DNA of 64,000 bases from Bacillota bacterium (GTDB lineage: Bacteria > Bacillota > Clostridia > Lachnospirales > Lachnospiraceae). Both the position numbers and the translations under genes were made by a program. The notes below the pieces were generated by a model. It did not search any database, was not told where the DNA came from, and worked only from the letters and a program-made list of their open reading frames with translations. This document shows positions 42,200-54,354 of the stretch, piece by piece. Location: assembly GCA_023416695.1 (NCBI GenBank), contig JAEZGY010000020.1:3110-67109 (forward strand), read 5' to 3'. How positions within the stretch are numbered: position 1 is the first letter of the stretch; the number at the start of each line of letters is the position of its first letter.

Positions 42200-43543
42200 T
42201 TACCTTTTTGGTTTGGCAGATAGAGCAGCCATAGTAATGTAATTGTATGGCTGGTTAAAATGAGGCAAAAAGAAGGTATCTAAAAGCTTTAATTTATCGA
42301 TGGTAACTTTTTCTTGGATAGCAAGAGAAAACATATGGATTGCTGCAGAAATGTCATATTTAGATGCTAGTTGTGCACCTAAAATATTTCGACTTTCTTT
42401 GTCATAAACGATTCTTATCTTGACCTTCTCATTGTTATTTTCTATGAAGGTTGGCTTTTGATAATCTTCATATTCCGCACAATCCACGTCATATCCAAGT
42501 GCACGAGCTTTTTTTACGGATAAGCCAGTAGAAACCATATTTAAACCATAGATGCTGATTCCATTTGAACCCTGTACACCGATAGAATCTAATTCTGTAC
42601 CACATGCGTTATGTGCAGCCACAATGCCAGAGCGAACAGCGTTGGTAGCCAAAGCAATGTAGTTTGTGGAGTTAGTGCTATTGTCCTTTACTGTGGCACA
42701 ATCGCCAATTGCATAAACATCCTTTCTACTTGTTTCCTGTCTAGTATTTACTAGATAGGCACCATTTCGAAATAACTCCAGATCATTTTTGCCTAGCTCA
42801 TTATTCGGTTTAAAGCCTACAGCTAAAACAACCATGTCACTTTCAAAGCTTTCTTTGTTGGTGACAACTCGTTCTACTTTGTCTGTGCCTTCTATTGCTT
42901 CCACTTTTTGTCCTAGTTTTAGTGTGATTCCTTGGTCAGACAAATTCTTGTCCATCAATGCTGTAAACTCAGGGTCATAATAAGAAGAAAGAGATGTATC
43001 TGCTATGTCGATGATTGTTACTTGTTTACCACGACGATTAAAAGCCTCAGCCAGCTCTACACCAATATAACCTGCTCCTACCACAGTAATATTATTTAGG
43101 TTTTCATGTTCTAGTTTATCAATTACCTCTTTTGCATTTTGATATAGCTTTACCATTTGAACATTTTTTAGATCTTTTCCTGGGAAAGGCGGAATAATAG
43201 GTAGTGAACCTGTTGCTAGAATACACTTATCATAGGTTTCTCTAATCTCATTTCCTGTTTTTAGTGTTGCTATAACAGTCTTGTTATTAAAGTCAATCTG
43301 AGTAACCTTAGTTTCCATATAAATTGTGGCACCTTTATCCTCTAATGCCTCTTTACTAGAATAGAAGAGACCATCTGGTCCTTTTATTTGTTGACCAATC
43401 CAAAGGGCCATCCCACAGCCTAAAAAACTTATATTGGAATTTGCATCAAAAGCAACAACTTCCGTGTCCTTATAATTGTCTAGTATTGTATTAATTGCCG
43501 CAGTTCCAGCATGATTGACACCAACCACAATAATTTTTGTCAT
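42200..43543 (-). CDS. nox: NADH oxidase / CoA-disulfide reductase family flavoprotein
   Basis: A 447-residue FAD enzyme. It has the N-terminal [13 protein letters not shown] dinucleotide motif, the redox Cys43 in [11 protein letters not shown], a second NAD-binding motif [27 protein letters not shown] at the FAD site and a C-terminal dimerisation domain. Cys43 and overall length fit water-forming NADH oxidases, which remove O2 at the expense of NADH. CoA-disulfide or polysulfide reductases share the fold and cannot be excluded. It is divergent from hisA. Confidence 0.88.
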   Translation of the reverse strand: MTKIIVVGVNHAGTAAINTILDNYKDTEVVAFDANSNISFLGCGMALWIGQQIKGPDGLFYSSKEALEDKGATIYMETKVTQIDFNNKTVIATLKTGNEIRETYDKCILATGSLPIIPPFPGKDLKNVQMVKLYQNAKEVIDKLEHENLNNITVVGAGYIGVELAEAFNRRGKQVTIIDIADTSLSSYYDPEFTALMDKNLSDQGITLKLGQKVEAIEGTDKVERVVTNKESFESDMVVLAVGFKPNNELGKNDLELFRNGAYLVNTRQETSRKDVYAIGDCATVKDNSTNSTNYIALATNAVRSGIVAAHNACGTELDSIGVQGSNGISIYGLNMVSTGLSVKKARALGYDVDCAEYEDYQKPTFIENNNEKVKIRIVYDKESRNILGAQLASKYDISAAIHMFSLAIQEKVTIDKLKLLDTFFLPHFNQPYNYITMAALSAKPKR

Positions 43544-43597
43544 CGATATAATCCTTTCAAAAATAAAGTTGTCATTTCTTAATATGGTAGTCAGTGC

Positions 43598-43615
43598 CTT
43601 GTATTTTTATACAAG
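43598..43615. repeat. Dyad between nox and hisA
   Basis: CTTGTAT and ATACAAG with a TTTT centre lie 55 bp upstream of nox. It resembles a Rex site (TTGT...ACAA) but its spacing is 2 bp shorter than the usual one. Confidence 0.4.
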
Positions 43616-43668
43616 ATTGTTTAGAATATTAGAAAATACGCAGTATACCCAGAGAAAGGATGGAGACT

Positions 43669-44445
43669 ATGAAATTTCGTCCCTGCATTGACATACATAA
43701 TGGTAAAGTAAAGCAAATTATAGGAGGAAGCCTTAAGGACAATTCACTTTCTACTAAAGAGAATTTTGTTTCTGATAAGGGGGCTTCATTCTATGCGAGC
43801 CTATATCGTGGGCTACATATAAGCGGAGGCCATATAATTCTGTTAGATCCAATAAATTCTCCTTACTATAGCGCTGACAGGTCACAGGCAATAGAGGCTC
43901 TTCATACTTATCCTGGTGGACTCCAGGTAGGAGGTGGTATTCACAGTGAGAATGCCAAAGAATATTTAGATGCTGGAGCTAGTCATGTTATCGTTACTAG
44001 CTATGTATTTAAGGACGGACAAGTAAATTACCACAGATTAAGAGAGATGGATGATGCTATAGGAAAGGAACATTTGGTCTTAGATCTGAGTTGCCGGAAA
44101 AAGGATGACGAGTATTATATTGTGACCGATCGATGGCAAAGGTTTACCAATGAACGGTTATCCATAGAATTGTTAGATCAGCTCTCCAGGTATTGTGATG
44201 AATTTTTGGTTCATGCAGTAGACGTGGAGGGTAAATCAAATGGTATAGAGGAGAGCCTTGTTGATTTACTAGGGAGTTGGTCCGGTATACCAATTACCTA
44301 TGCAGGTGGTGTGGGTTCCTATGAGGATTTAGAGAAGCTAAAAACACTTGGGAAGAATCAAATAGATGTTACCGTAGGGAGTGCTTTAGACCTTTTTGGA
44401 GGGCCATTGTCCTTTGAAAGAGTATTAAATATTATTAACAAATAA
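43669..44445 (+). CDS. hisA: Eukaryotic-type HisA (ProFAR isomerase)
   Basis: A 258-residue TIM barrel. Its motifs, FRPCIDIHNGKVKQIIGG, LQVGGGIHSENAKEYLDAGASHVIVTS, LVLDLSCRKK, RYCDEFLVHAVDVEGKSNGI and ITYAGGVGSYEDL, follow the yeast His6 pattern rather than ordinary bacterial HisA (which has DLKDG and a GGIR motif). The enzyme isomerises ProFAR to PRFAR in histidine synthesis. The CID and HAVDVEG residues supply the catalytic Asp pair. The ATG at 43669 is preferred, since AAAGGATGG lies upstream and includes the alternative ATG at 43660. The gene is isolated from other his genes except the HisC-like gene 28 kb away. Confidence 0.88.
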   Translation: MKFRPCIDIHNGKVKQIIGGSLKDNSLSTKENFVSDKGASFYASLYRGLHISGGHIILLDPINSPYYSADRSQAIEALHTYPGGLQVGGGIHSENAKEYLDAGASHVIVTSYVFKDGQVNYHRLREMDDAIGKEHLVLDLSCRKKDDEYYIVTDRWQRFTNERLSIELLDQLSRYCDEFLVHAVDVEGKSNGIEESLVDLLGSWSGIPITYAGGVGSYEDLEKLKTLGKNQIDVTVGSALDLFGGPLSFERVLNIINK

Positions 44446-44796
44446 CAGAAGTGGTAAATTTAACTAAGATTTCTTAGAGAACTTCTGCTTAATCACGGGA
44501 ACTGTAATTACTTAACAGTTTAGAACTGTGAATATATACAAAAATATTGTAAAAATATATTTTCCTTATGTTAAAATACCATATAAAATTGGTTGCTTGT
44601 AGAATAACCGTATAAAATTGCTAAAAAAAACCTGCTAAAGGGGTTGATTTTTTAAATCCTTATGTTATAATTGTTTCATAATTGTTAACAAGTTATTACT
44701 TGAATTGAGGAATTGTTTTGTTTTCAGAACAAATATGTAACACAAATGAAATGAAAACAAAAATAGATTGAAACAATTAAAAGTAAGGAGACAACA
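44446..44796. other. Long intergenic region with promoter and nested dyads before the SleB-like gene
   Basis: 351 bp without a gene. A weak hairpin follows hisA (CAGAAGT 44446-44452 with ACTTCTG 44481-44487, inner CTAAG/CTTAG). A promoter lies at 44644-44671. In the leader, AATTGTTT (44711-44718)/AAACAATT (44771-44778) enclose TTTTGTTTTCA (44716-44726)/TGAAAACAAAA (44752-44762), an AT-rich nested dyad. Confidence 0.5.
44644..44671 (+). promoter_or_regulatory. Sigma-A promoter of the SleB-like gene
   Basis: TTGATT (44644-44649), 16 bp and a perfect TATAAT (44666-44671) preceded by an extended TGT. The leader is about 120 nt. Confidence 0.65.
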
Positions 44797-45312
44797 ATGA
44801 AATCATTTATTAGAAAGAGTGCAATATGTCTGCTAGTTTTTATCATTGCTTTTACAAGTAGTAAGGTAGATGTATCAGCTGCTACAAAAGCCAAGTATAC
44901 AAAAGCAGAATTACAATACTTAACTGCTATTATATATTGTGAAGCAGGTAATCAACCTCAAAAAGGTAAGATTGCTGTTGCTAACGTGGTACTTAATCGT
45001 GTAAAGAATAAGAAGTATCCTAACTCCATCAAAGGTGTAATTTACCAGAAGAGTCAATTCTCTCCAACTAAAACTAGGAGTAAAAAGTATAAGGGATTAA
45101 CTAATTATCAGGTAGCTTTAAATAAATATGCTGGTAAGATTAAGATGACTTCCGCTGAGAAGAAGCAGATGGCAGCTTGTAAGAAGGCAGCGATTGCAGC
45201 ATTAACAGGAACAAAAGTATTAAATAGCAAGTATTTATCTTTTACTGCTAAGAGAGCAGTTCAGAGAAAAGGTGTAAAAGCAGTGTACATTGGTGGTCAT
45301 GGTTTCTATTAA
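44797..45312 (+). CDS. SleB-like cell-wall hydrolase (Hydrolase_2 family)
   Basis: A 171-residue exported protein: signal peptide (about 1-28, VSAA end), then the Hydrolase_2 domain with YLTAIIYCEAGNQPQKGKIAVANVVLNRV, in which the Glu is the catalytic acid, YPNSIKGVIYQKSQFSP and the C-terminal GHGFY. It matches SleB/CwlJ lytic transglycosylases that cut peptidoglycan. It lacks an N-terminal peptidoglycan-binding domain, as CwlJ does, but unlike CwlJ it has a signal peptide. A vegetative role in wall turnover is as likely as spore germination. Confidence 0.88.
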   Translation: MKSFIRKSAICLLVFIIAFTSSKVDVSAATKAKYTKAELQYLTAIIYCEAGNQPQKGKIAVANVVLNRVKNKKYPNSIKGVIYQKSQFSPTKTRSKKYKGLTNYQVALNKYAGKIKMTSAEKKQMAACKKAAIAALTGTKVLNSKYLSFTAKRAVQRKGVKAVYIGGHGFY

Positions 45313-45353
45313 GATGGTTTCACCCATTATATAAATTCATAACGAAAAGAAAG

Positions 45354-45383
45354 AGGACTTATTCATAGGAATAAGTCCTTTAT
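45354..45383 (+). terminator. Terminator after the SleB-like gene
   Basis: A perfect 11-bp stem (45354-45364 with 45369-45379), loop ATAG, then TTTAT. Confidence 0.8.
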
Positions 45384-45466
45384 AATTGTGAATAATTGTG
45401 GTAATATTGTATTTATGAATCCATGTTAGTGAAAAAAGGGAAAAAAACTTGAAAGGAACGAGTCAA

Positions 45467-47131
45467 ATGGATGAGATGAATAGCTCAAAGAATTTTATTG
45501 AGCAGATTATTGACAATGATATAAAGGAAGGGACTTGTAAGACTGTTGTAACTAGATTCCCTCCTGAACCTAATGGTTACCTTCATATTGGACATGCTAA
45601 GTCTATCATTTTGAATAGTGGGCTAGCTAAAAAATATAATGGTAGATTCAATCTTCGTTTTGATGATACCAATCCTACGAAAGAAAAAACCGAGTTTGTG
45701 CAATCGATTAAGGAAGATGTTGAGTGGCTTGGGGCTGAATTTGAAGATCGTTTGTTTTTTGCATCTGATTATTTTGATCAGATGTATGAAGCAGCTATAA
45801 AGTTAATTAAAAAGGGAAAAGCTTATGTGTGCGATCTAAGTGCAGAAGAGATACGACAGTATCGTGGTACTTTGACAGAACCAGGCAAAGATAGTCCGTT
45901 CCGCAACCGCTCCATAGAGGAGAACCTTGACTTATTTGAACGAATGAAAAATGGTGAATTTCAGGATGGTGAGAAGGTACTACGTGCCAAGATAGATATG
46001 ACTAGTGGTAACATTAATATGCGTGATCCAATTCTGTACCGTATTGCTAGAATGAATCATCATAATACAGGGGATAAGTGGTGTATTTACCCTATGTACG
46101 ATTATGCACATCCAATTGAAGATGCCATAGAGGGAGTAAGTCATTCTATTTGTACCTTAGAGTTTGAAGATCATAGACCTCTTTACGACTGGGTAGTCAG
46201 AGAGTTAGAGTATGCGAATCCACCAAAACAGATTGAGTTTGCTAAGATGTATCTTACTAACGTTGTTACAGGTAAAAGATATATTAAACGCTTGGTGGAG
46301 GATGGAATAGTAGATGGTTGGGATGACCCAAGATTAGTGACTATTGCAGCACTACGTAGACGAGGTTACACACCAGAAGCCATTCGTATGTTTATGGAAT
46401 TAAGTGGTGTATCTAAAGCCCAAAGCTCCTCTGACTTCGCAATGCTTGAGTACTGTATCAGAGAAGATTTAAAACTTAAGAAGTCTAGAATGATGGCAGT
46501 ATTAGACCCGATTAAACTTGTAATTACCAATTATCCTGAGGATATGGTAGAGTATTTAGATGTAGTGAATAATCAGGAGAATGAAGAATTAGGAGTACGA
46601 CAGGTTCCGTTTTGCCGTGAGTTATATATTGATAGAGAAGATTTCATGATAGAACCACCGAAGAAGTATTTTAGACTATATCCAGGTAACGAAGTACGCC
46701 TTATGCATGCTTATTTTGTAACCTGCACTGACTATGTTACAGATGAAAATGGTAAGGTCATAGAGGTTCATTGTACCTATGATCCTGCTACTAAGAGTGG
46801 TAGTGGATTTAGCGAACGTAAGGTAAAGGGTACAATCCACTGGGTATCAGCTCGACATGCGGCTTCAGCTGAGGTTCGACTATATGAGAATTTAGTAGAT
46901 GAAGAGAAGGGTGTATATAATGAAGATGGGTCAGTTAATGTAAATCCAAATTCACTTACTGTTCTCACGAACTGCTTTGTTGAACCAGCACTTACAAATG
47001 CAAAAGCATATGATAGCTTCCAATTCTTGAGACATGGATATTTTTGTGTAGACTTTAAAGATTCTTCAAGTGATCATTTAGTATTTAATAGAATTGTATC
47101 TCAGAAGAGTTCCTATAAGCCAGCTAACTAA
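45467..47131 (+). CDS. glnS: Glutaminyl-tRNA synthetase
   Basis: A 554-residue class Ib synthetase. It has [18 protein letters not shown] with the HIGH motif, [41 protein letters not shown], and the GlnRS-type [17 protein letters not shown]. Two C-terminal anticodon-binding beta-barrels have [12 protein letters not shown]. The KMSKS region reads [12 protein letters not shown] and is degenerate. It charges tRNA-Gln directly, whereas most Firmicutes use GluRS plus GatCAB. The ATG at 45467 has AAAGGA upstream and is preferred over a TTG at 45449. DUF2225 follows after 13 bp. Confidence 0.95.
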   Translation: MDEMNSSKNFIEQIIDNDIKEGTCKTVVTRFPPEPNGYLHIGHAKSIILNSGLAKKYNGRFNLRFDDTNPTKEKTEFVQSIKEDVEWLGAEFEDRLFFASDYFDQMYEAAIKLIKKGKAYVCDLSAEEIRQYRGTLTEPGKDSPFRNRSIEENLDLFERMKNGEFQDGEKVLRAKIDMTSGNINMRDPILYRIARMNHHNTGDKWCIYPMYDYAHPIEDAIEGVSHSICTLEFEDHRPLYDWVVRELEYANPPKQIEFAKMYLTNVVTGKRYIKRLVEDGIVDGWDDPRLVTIAALRRRGYTPEAIRMFMELSGVSKAQSSSDFAMLEYCIREDLKLKKSRMMAVLDPIKLVITNYPEDMVEYLDVVNNQENEELGVRQVPFCRELYIDREDFMIEPPKKYFRLYPGNEVRLMHAYFVTCTDYVTDENGKVIEVHCTYDPATKSGSGFSERKVKGTIHWVSARHAASAEVRLYENLVDEEKGVYNEDGSVNVNPNSLTVLTNCFVEPALTNAKAYDSFQFLRHGYFCVDFKDSSSDHLVFNRIVSQKSSYKPAN

Positions 47132-47144
47132 TAGGAGGTAAGGT

Positions 47145-47981
47145 ATGGGGGATTTATTATCAGGTTTAGAACAGTTTGGGTTTAAAAATGTAGATAATTT
47201 AGATGTATTTGAGAAGGAAACAGAAGGTAGCAAGGACCCTCAAAAACCAAAAAGTCACATAGTGGAGGAAGCAGATTTGATTTTTGACAAATCTTATGTT
47301 TGTCCTGTATGTGGTGAGTCCTTTAAGAGCAAAAGTGTAAAAATTGGAAAAGTAAAGCTTTTGTCTGCTGACAGTGATCTTCGTCCTAAATATCAACTAG
47401 TAGATTCCTTAAAATATGATGCTATCGTATGCCCTACTTGTGGTTATGCAGCTTTAAATCGATTTTTTAACTACATGACATCTATACAGGCTAGGGCGAT
47501 TAAGGAAAAGATTTCTGTTAATTACAAGCACACAAAGGAAGCTGGAGATATCTATACGTACGATGATGCTATTTTACGTCACAAGTTAGTCTTGTTAAAT
47601 ACCATTGTAGCAAATTCTAAGAATAGTGAAAAAGCGTATACTTGTTTGAAACTAGCTTGGTTGTGCCGCGGTAAACGAGAAAGCTTAGTACTAGGAAATC
47701 CGAAAGATAAACAAGAGATATTAGAGCTTGTAAAGCTTGAACAGGAGTATATTCAAAAAGCATATGAAGGCTTTGATAATGCAATAAGCAAGGAAAACTT
47801 TCCAATGTGCGGTATGGATGAGAATACGGTAATGTACCTCTTAGCTGAATTGGCAAGAAGATGTGGGAAGTATGAGGATTCCCTACGCTTAGTATCCAAA
47901 ATTTTGGTTTCTCGTGATGCTAATGAACGGATTAAGGATAAAGCTAGGGCAATTAAAGATGCAATAAAAGCCAGTAAATAA
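47145..47981 (+). CDS. DUF2225 zinc-knuckle and helical-repeat protein
   Basis: A 278-residue protein. After a polar N-terminus, two CPxC knuckles (YVCPVCGESFKSKSV and IVCPTCGYAALNRFF) about 50 residues apart probably bind zinc. A helical, TPR-like region (about 125-275) includes KLAWLCRGKRE, EYIQKAYEGFDNAI and LAELARRCGKYEDSLRLVS. This is the DUF2225 layout, of unknown function. An AGGAGGT site precedes the ATG and it overlaps no other gene. It probably shares a transcript with glnS. Confidence 0.85.
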   Translation: MGDLLSGLEQFGFKNVDNLDVFEKETEGSKDPQKPKSHIVEEADLIFDKSYVCPVCGESFKSKSVKIGKVKLLSADSDLRPKYQLVDSLKYDAIVCPTCGYAALNRFFNYMTSIQARAIKEKISVNYKHTKEAGDIYTYDDAILRHKLVLLNTIVANSKNSEKAYTCLKLAWLCRGKRESLVLGNPKDKQEILELVKLEQEYIQKAYEGFDNAISKENFPMCGMDENTVMYLLAELARRCGKYEDSLRLVSKILVSRDANERIKDKARAIKDAIKASK

Positions 47982-47985
47982 AGTG

Positions 47986-48024
47986 AAATGGGTATAGGAT
48001 AATGAAACATTCCTATACCCATTT
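47986..48024. terminator. Bidirectional terminator
   Basis: A perfect 14-bp stem (47986-47999 with 48011-48024) with an 11-nt loop, between the convergent DUF2225 and DUF6062 genes. Confidence 0.88.
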
Positions 48025-48041
48025 GTTCTGTTATAGACAGA

Positions 48042-48758
48042 TTAGGTTTCGATTGTAACACCATTTAATTTTTGTATCGCTCGAGGTAGAGCATCTTTTG
48101 AATTATTCCAAGGTTTATCTACATTACGATAGTCAAATTTATCAATCAGCCAAGTTAAATCAGCTAATACCCGCTTCATATTGGTAAGATAGACTTCATT
48201 CAAATCTTTTATAAAGCTTTCGTAGGTGGGACCACTTAATTCTGTTGCTGCCAGTTCATATAGCCTGCCGTAATGAGGTTGACAAAAGCCCTTAGAGTTT
48301 CTAAATAAAGTTTTAAACTCGGGCTCCGTACGATATAGATGAAAAATAGTAGATAGATAACGGTTAAAAGTTTGGTTAATGTGATTGCAAACAAAGCAAC
48401 TGTTATCGATTTTTTTTATGTAAGAGACAACTGGCTTTTCCTCTTTTCTTTTTAAAAGACTAGGAGCTTTACTTGGAGCTTGTAGGAGAGGTGTTGTATC
48501 CCTTAGTATCTTCTCCATATGTGTGGAAAGCATTAGGGCTAGCCCTAAGCGATTCTGATTCTCATATAATTGTTTGACGTGTTTAGCACAAAAACCAGAC
48601 TTATTAGTCATTTCTCGAATATCATCTTCCATATAACTGGGCCCCATGGTATATTCAATAGAGGATTTCTCTAAAGCTTGGTACATAACACATGCAGGAC
48701 ATTCGCAATCGGTGTGGAAGGCTTCATTAACCGAGATGGTATATAGTTTTTCTTTCAT
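48042..48758 (-). CDS. DUF6062 family protein
   Basis: A 238-residue cytosolic protein with three Cys-rich sites: CECPACVMY near 18-26, FCAKHVKQLY near 60-69, and SCFVCNHINQTF with FCQPHYGRLY later. The CPxC/FCxxH pairs occur twice, suggesting two related zinc-binding halves. I recall this pattern in the Lachnospiraceae family DUF6062, of unknown function. The start at 48758 follows GAAAGGACC. A longer in-frame start lacks such a site. Confidence 0.75.
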   Translation of the reverse strand: MKEKLYTISVNEAFHTDCECPACVMYQALEKSSIEYTMGPSYMEDDIREMTNKSGFCAKHVKQLYENQNRLGLALMLSTHMEKILRDTTPLLQAPSKAPSLLKRKEEKPVVSYIKKIDNSCFVCNHINQTFNRYLSTIFHLYRTEPEFKTLFRNSKGFCQPHYGRLYELAATELSGPTYESFIKDLNEVYLTNMKRVLADLTWLIDKFDYRNVDKPWNNSKDALPRAIQKLNGVTIET

Positions 48759-49006
48759 TATAGTGGTCCTTTCATCAAATCTATGTAGTAGGAAAAGAAG
48801 ACTCTTCATACAATAAAACAGAGTGGCTCTTTCTTGAATTGTAACAGATTGAAGTGATTTTGTCTTTATCTAGACGTAGAGAAGTTATTAGATACCAAAA
48901 GATTGTATAAATGAAGAAAACAAGAGATATAATGAGAAAATAAGAGATATAATTAGAATATATTAGTTATAATCCTGATTTGAAACGTTTTTCAAATCAG
49001 AAGCGT

Positions 49007-49035
49007 TTGCAATATACAGGGAGATTTACTAATAT
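49007..49035 (+). promoter_or_regulatory. Candidate sigma-A promoter of groESL
   Basis: TTGCAA (49007-49012), 17 bp and TAATAT (49030-49035), placing the transcription start a few bases before CIRCE, the usual arrangement. Confidence 0.6.
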
Positions 49036-49047
49036 ATAGAATATCAA

Positions 49048-49074
49048 TTAGCACTCAAATGAAGAGAGTGCTAA
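49048..49074. promoter_or_regulatory. CIRCE operator (HrcA site)
   Basis: TTAGCACTC, nine bases and GAGTGCTAA, a perfect match to the CIRCE consensus. HrcA bound here represses groESL until heat or protein misfolding. Confidence 0.97.
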
Positions 49075-49108
49075 TAAAAAAGAAAATGATTGTTAAGGAG
49101 GAATATAT

Positions 49109-49393
49109 ATGAAATTAGTACCTTTAGGAGACCGAGTTGTTTTGAAGCAGTTAGTAGCAGAAGAGACTACTAAATCAGGTATCGTATTACCTGGTCAGGC
49201 GAAAGAGAAACCACAGCAGGCTGAAGTGATTGCAGTTGGTCCTGGTGGAATCGTAGATGGCAAAGAAGTTGAGATGCAAGTGAAAGTAGGCCAAATCGTT
49301 ATTTATTCAAAATATGCCGGAACTGAAGTGAAATTAGAGGAAGAGGAATTTATCATTGTAAAACAAAGTGACATCGTTGCTGTAGTAGAATAG
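49109..49393 (+). CDS. groES: Co-chaperonin GroES
   Basis: A 94-residue co-chaperonin that caps GroEL. It starts MKLVPLGDRVVLKQL, carries the mobile-loop segment TTKSGIVLPGQAKEKPQQ and the PGG turn, and ends EEFIIVKQSDIVAVVE. The AAGGAGG site lies 8 bp upstream. It is under CIRCE control and is co-transcribed with groEL 45 bp downstream. Confidence 0.97.
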   Translation: MKLVPLGDRVVLKQLVAEETTKSGIVLPGQAKEKPQQAEVIAVGPGGIVDGKEVEMQVKVGQIVIYSKYAGTEVKLEEEEFIIVKQSDIVAVVE

Positions 49394-49435
49394 ATGGTGA
49401 ATTATCAAATAGAATATTAATTAATGGAGGAATAA

Positions 49436-51061
<1,626 letters not shown>

Positions 51062-51082
51062 TAACTAGTAATAGATAAGCTT

Positions 51083-51125
51083 AATGGAGCTTGCTAGAGA
51101 GAATTCTCTAACAAGTTCCATTTTA
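51083..51125. terminator. Terminator after groEL
   Basis: A stem of about 19 bp with two G-U pairs and one mismatch (51083-51101 with about 51104-51122) and a TTTTATTT tail. It also faces the convergent hypothetical gene. Confidence 0.78.
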
Positions 51126-51146
51126 TTTGCATACAAATTATTATAT

Positions 51147-51725
51147 CTATACGATCCAAATACGATAGGCATTGGCTTGTGGCGGTATGCTAAAGGTTTG
51201 ATTGATAGAGTGATCTACCCGAACAAACTGTCCACGGCGAAGATGATTAAAGTTCACTTGTTGCCCTCTCTGATTCCATATGATTGTGGATGGCATAATA
51301 TTAAATCTCATTTGATTGGTAGGTTCATTTGGAGAACCAACTAGTATTTGCCTTGCATTGTTGTTAACTTGCAATATAGTTCCTAACATAACATGATAAG
51401 GACTAGCAGGTGGAAGAATAGTAATTCTGATTGCCCTAGCCTGTGGTGGTATGCTAGCGGTCATGGCTGAGCTTACATCAGTATCTAGAGTCATACCCAG
51501 CTTTATGTGAAGCCTAGTAAAAATTCGCCCGTAAGTATTACGAATCAATGTTTGATTACTAACAATTAGGACTAAAGACTGTTCAACCCCTCTAGGAACA
51601 GGAGGGATATAGGAAACTGTAATATAACTAACATTACGGGTATTACGAATTGCCTGAACAGTAGCATTACTAATTCGATAAATATTATTTATACATGGTA
51701 ACCCATGAGCTAAATTACAAGACAT
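51147..51725 (-). CDS. Hypothetical protein with three IPP-type beta repeats
   Basis: A 192-residue protein that I do not recognise. It has no signal peptide or membrane helix, and is rich in Ile, Val, Asn, Gln and Arg. Three related segments recur: YIPPVPRGVEQSLVLIV (about 50), SIPPQARAIRITIL (about 100) and SIPPQANAYRIWIV at the very C-terminus. A long Asn/Gln/Arg-rich beta-like stretch lies between the last two. It looks like a repeated beta-strand fold of 50-85 residues per unit. The start at 51725 (MSCNLAHG) has GGAGGT 4 bp upstream; an in-frame ATG ten codons earlier has none. It is isolated between groEL and guaB. A structural, perhaps coat-like, role is speculation. Confidence 0.65.
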   Translation of the reverse strand: MSCNLAHGLPCINNIYRISNATVQAIRNTRNVSYITVSYIPPVPRGVEQSLVLIVSNQTLIRNTYGRIFTRLHIKLGMTLDTDVSSAMTASIPPQARAIRITILPPASPYHVMLGTILQVNNNARQILVGSPNEPTNQMRFNIMPSTIIWNQRGQQVNFNHLRRGQFVRVDHSINQTFSIPPQANAYRIWIV

Positions 51726-53564
<1,839 letters not shown>

Positions 53565-53578
53565 GATATTATAGGAAA

Positions 53579-53625
53579 AAATGGTTAGTGAAACACAGAA
53601 TAATCTGTTTCACTAACCATTTATC
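53579..53625. terminator. Bidirectional terminator after guaB
   Basis: A perfect 17-bp stem (53579-53595 with 53606-53622) with a 10-nt loop. It lies between convergent guaB and the amidase gene. Confidence 0.9.
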
Positions 53626-53636
53626 TTTTGGTTAGG

Positions 53637-54323
53637 TTATTTACTAAAAACTTCATTTTTAAAGGATAACCAAGCATCCTCATGTGTTACATAATAAAGG
53701 GGACATTGTTTGCCAGTCACATCATAGTGACGAATGACATCATTGATGTCTAAGTCGTAGCTTAAGCAGAGCCATTTTGTAAGTGCAACTAGGGACTTGT
53801 AGCTTTCGTCAGTAAACTTCCCTGTTTCATCAGGGTGGCAGACCTCAATGGAAATGGTATCTTCATTTCGGTTGTTGCTAGCATAGGATATCTCGTTTAG
53901 TGGGATGCACTGTATAATTGTTCCACTTAGATCGATAATAAAGTGGCTACTGGCATATGTACTTTTCTTTTTTGCCAGAGTATTAAAGTAATTACGATTG
54001 GCTTCAGCTGTGGTTCCTGGGTTCCCTACATAGTGGATTACTACTCCATTTACCTTAGTAAGAGGAGTTTGTGGACGAGAGTAGGGATTAGGTTCTAGTA
54101 GTTTTGTCTGTATGATAGGCTTTTCGACGGTGATAGGAATCGTCTTTGTTACAGGCGTTGTAGTTTCCCCACTTTGAGTCTCCTTTGTGCTTAGTAGAAG
54201 ATACCCTGCTACAAAAGACAAGATAGCGGCTATAAGTAATAAAAATTTAATTAATTGCTTCTTTTTATATTTTTTGTTCGATCTTTTACCATATGATGGT
54301 TTATATGAATTGTACTGTGGCAT
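53637..54323 (-). CDS. Membrane-anchored N-acetylmuramoyl-L-alanine amidase (Amidase_2)
   Basis: A 228-residue protein: a basic Tyr/Lys-rich cytoplasmic tail, one membrane helix (about 24-44), a Thr/Pro linker and an Amidase_2 domain. Zinc ligands are visible in VVIHYVGNPG and in IRHYDVTGKQCPLYY (His and Cys), with the catalytic region SIEVCHPDE. It cleaves the bond between N-acetylmuramic acid and the peptide in the wall. It lies 31 bp downstream of the dCMP deaminase gene on the same strand, so it probably belongs to the same transcript. Confidence 0.9.
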   Translation of the reverse strand: MPQYNSYKPSYGKRSNKKYKKKQLIKFLLLIAAILSFVAGYLLLSTKETQSGETTTPVTKTIPITVEKPIIQTKLLEPNPYSRPQTPLTKVNGVVIHYVGNPGTTAEANRNYFNTLAKKKSTYASSHFIIDLSGTIIQCIPLNEISYASNNRNEDTISIEVCHPDETGKFTDESYKSLVALTKWLCLSYDLDINDVIRHYDVTGKQCPLYYVTHEDAWLSFKNEVFSK

Positions 54324-54354
54324 AGTACTCCTTTGTTATGTACTTAAATCTCTA

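Larger units (their letters stand above)
48759..49108. other. Upstream region of groESL with tandem and inverted repeats
   Basis: 350 bp without a gene. A 20-bp imperfect tandem repeat (48921-48940 and 48941-48960, 17 of 20 identical, core AAGAGATATAAT) is followed by an 11-bp dyad CTGATTTGAAA (48975-48985)/TTTCAAATCAG (48990-49000). After these come the promoter and CIRCE described separately. Confidence 0.55.

Noticed and set aside
43598..43615. True Rex operator
   Set aside because: TTGT and ACAA are 8 bp apart, not the 10 bp of the Rex consensus, so I list it only as a dyad.
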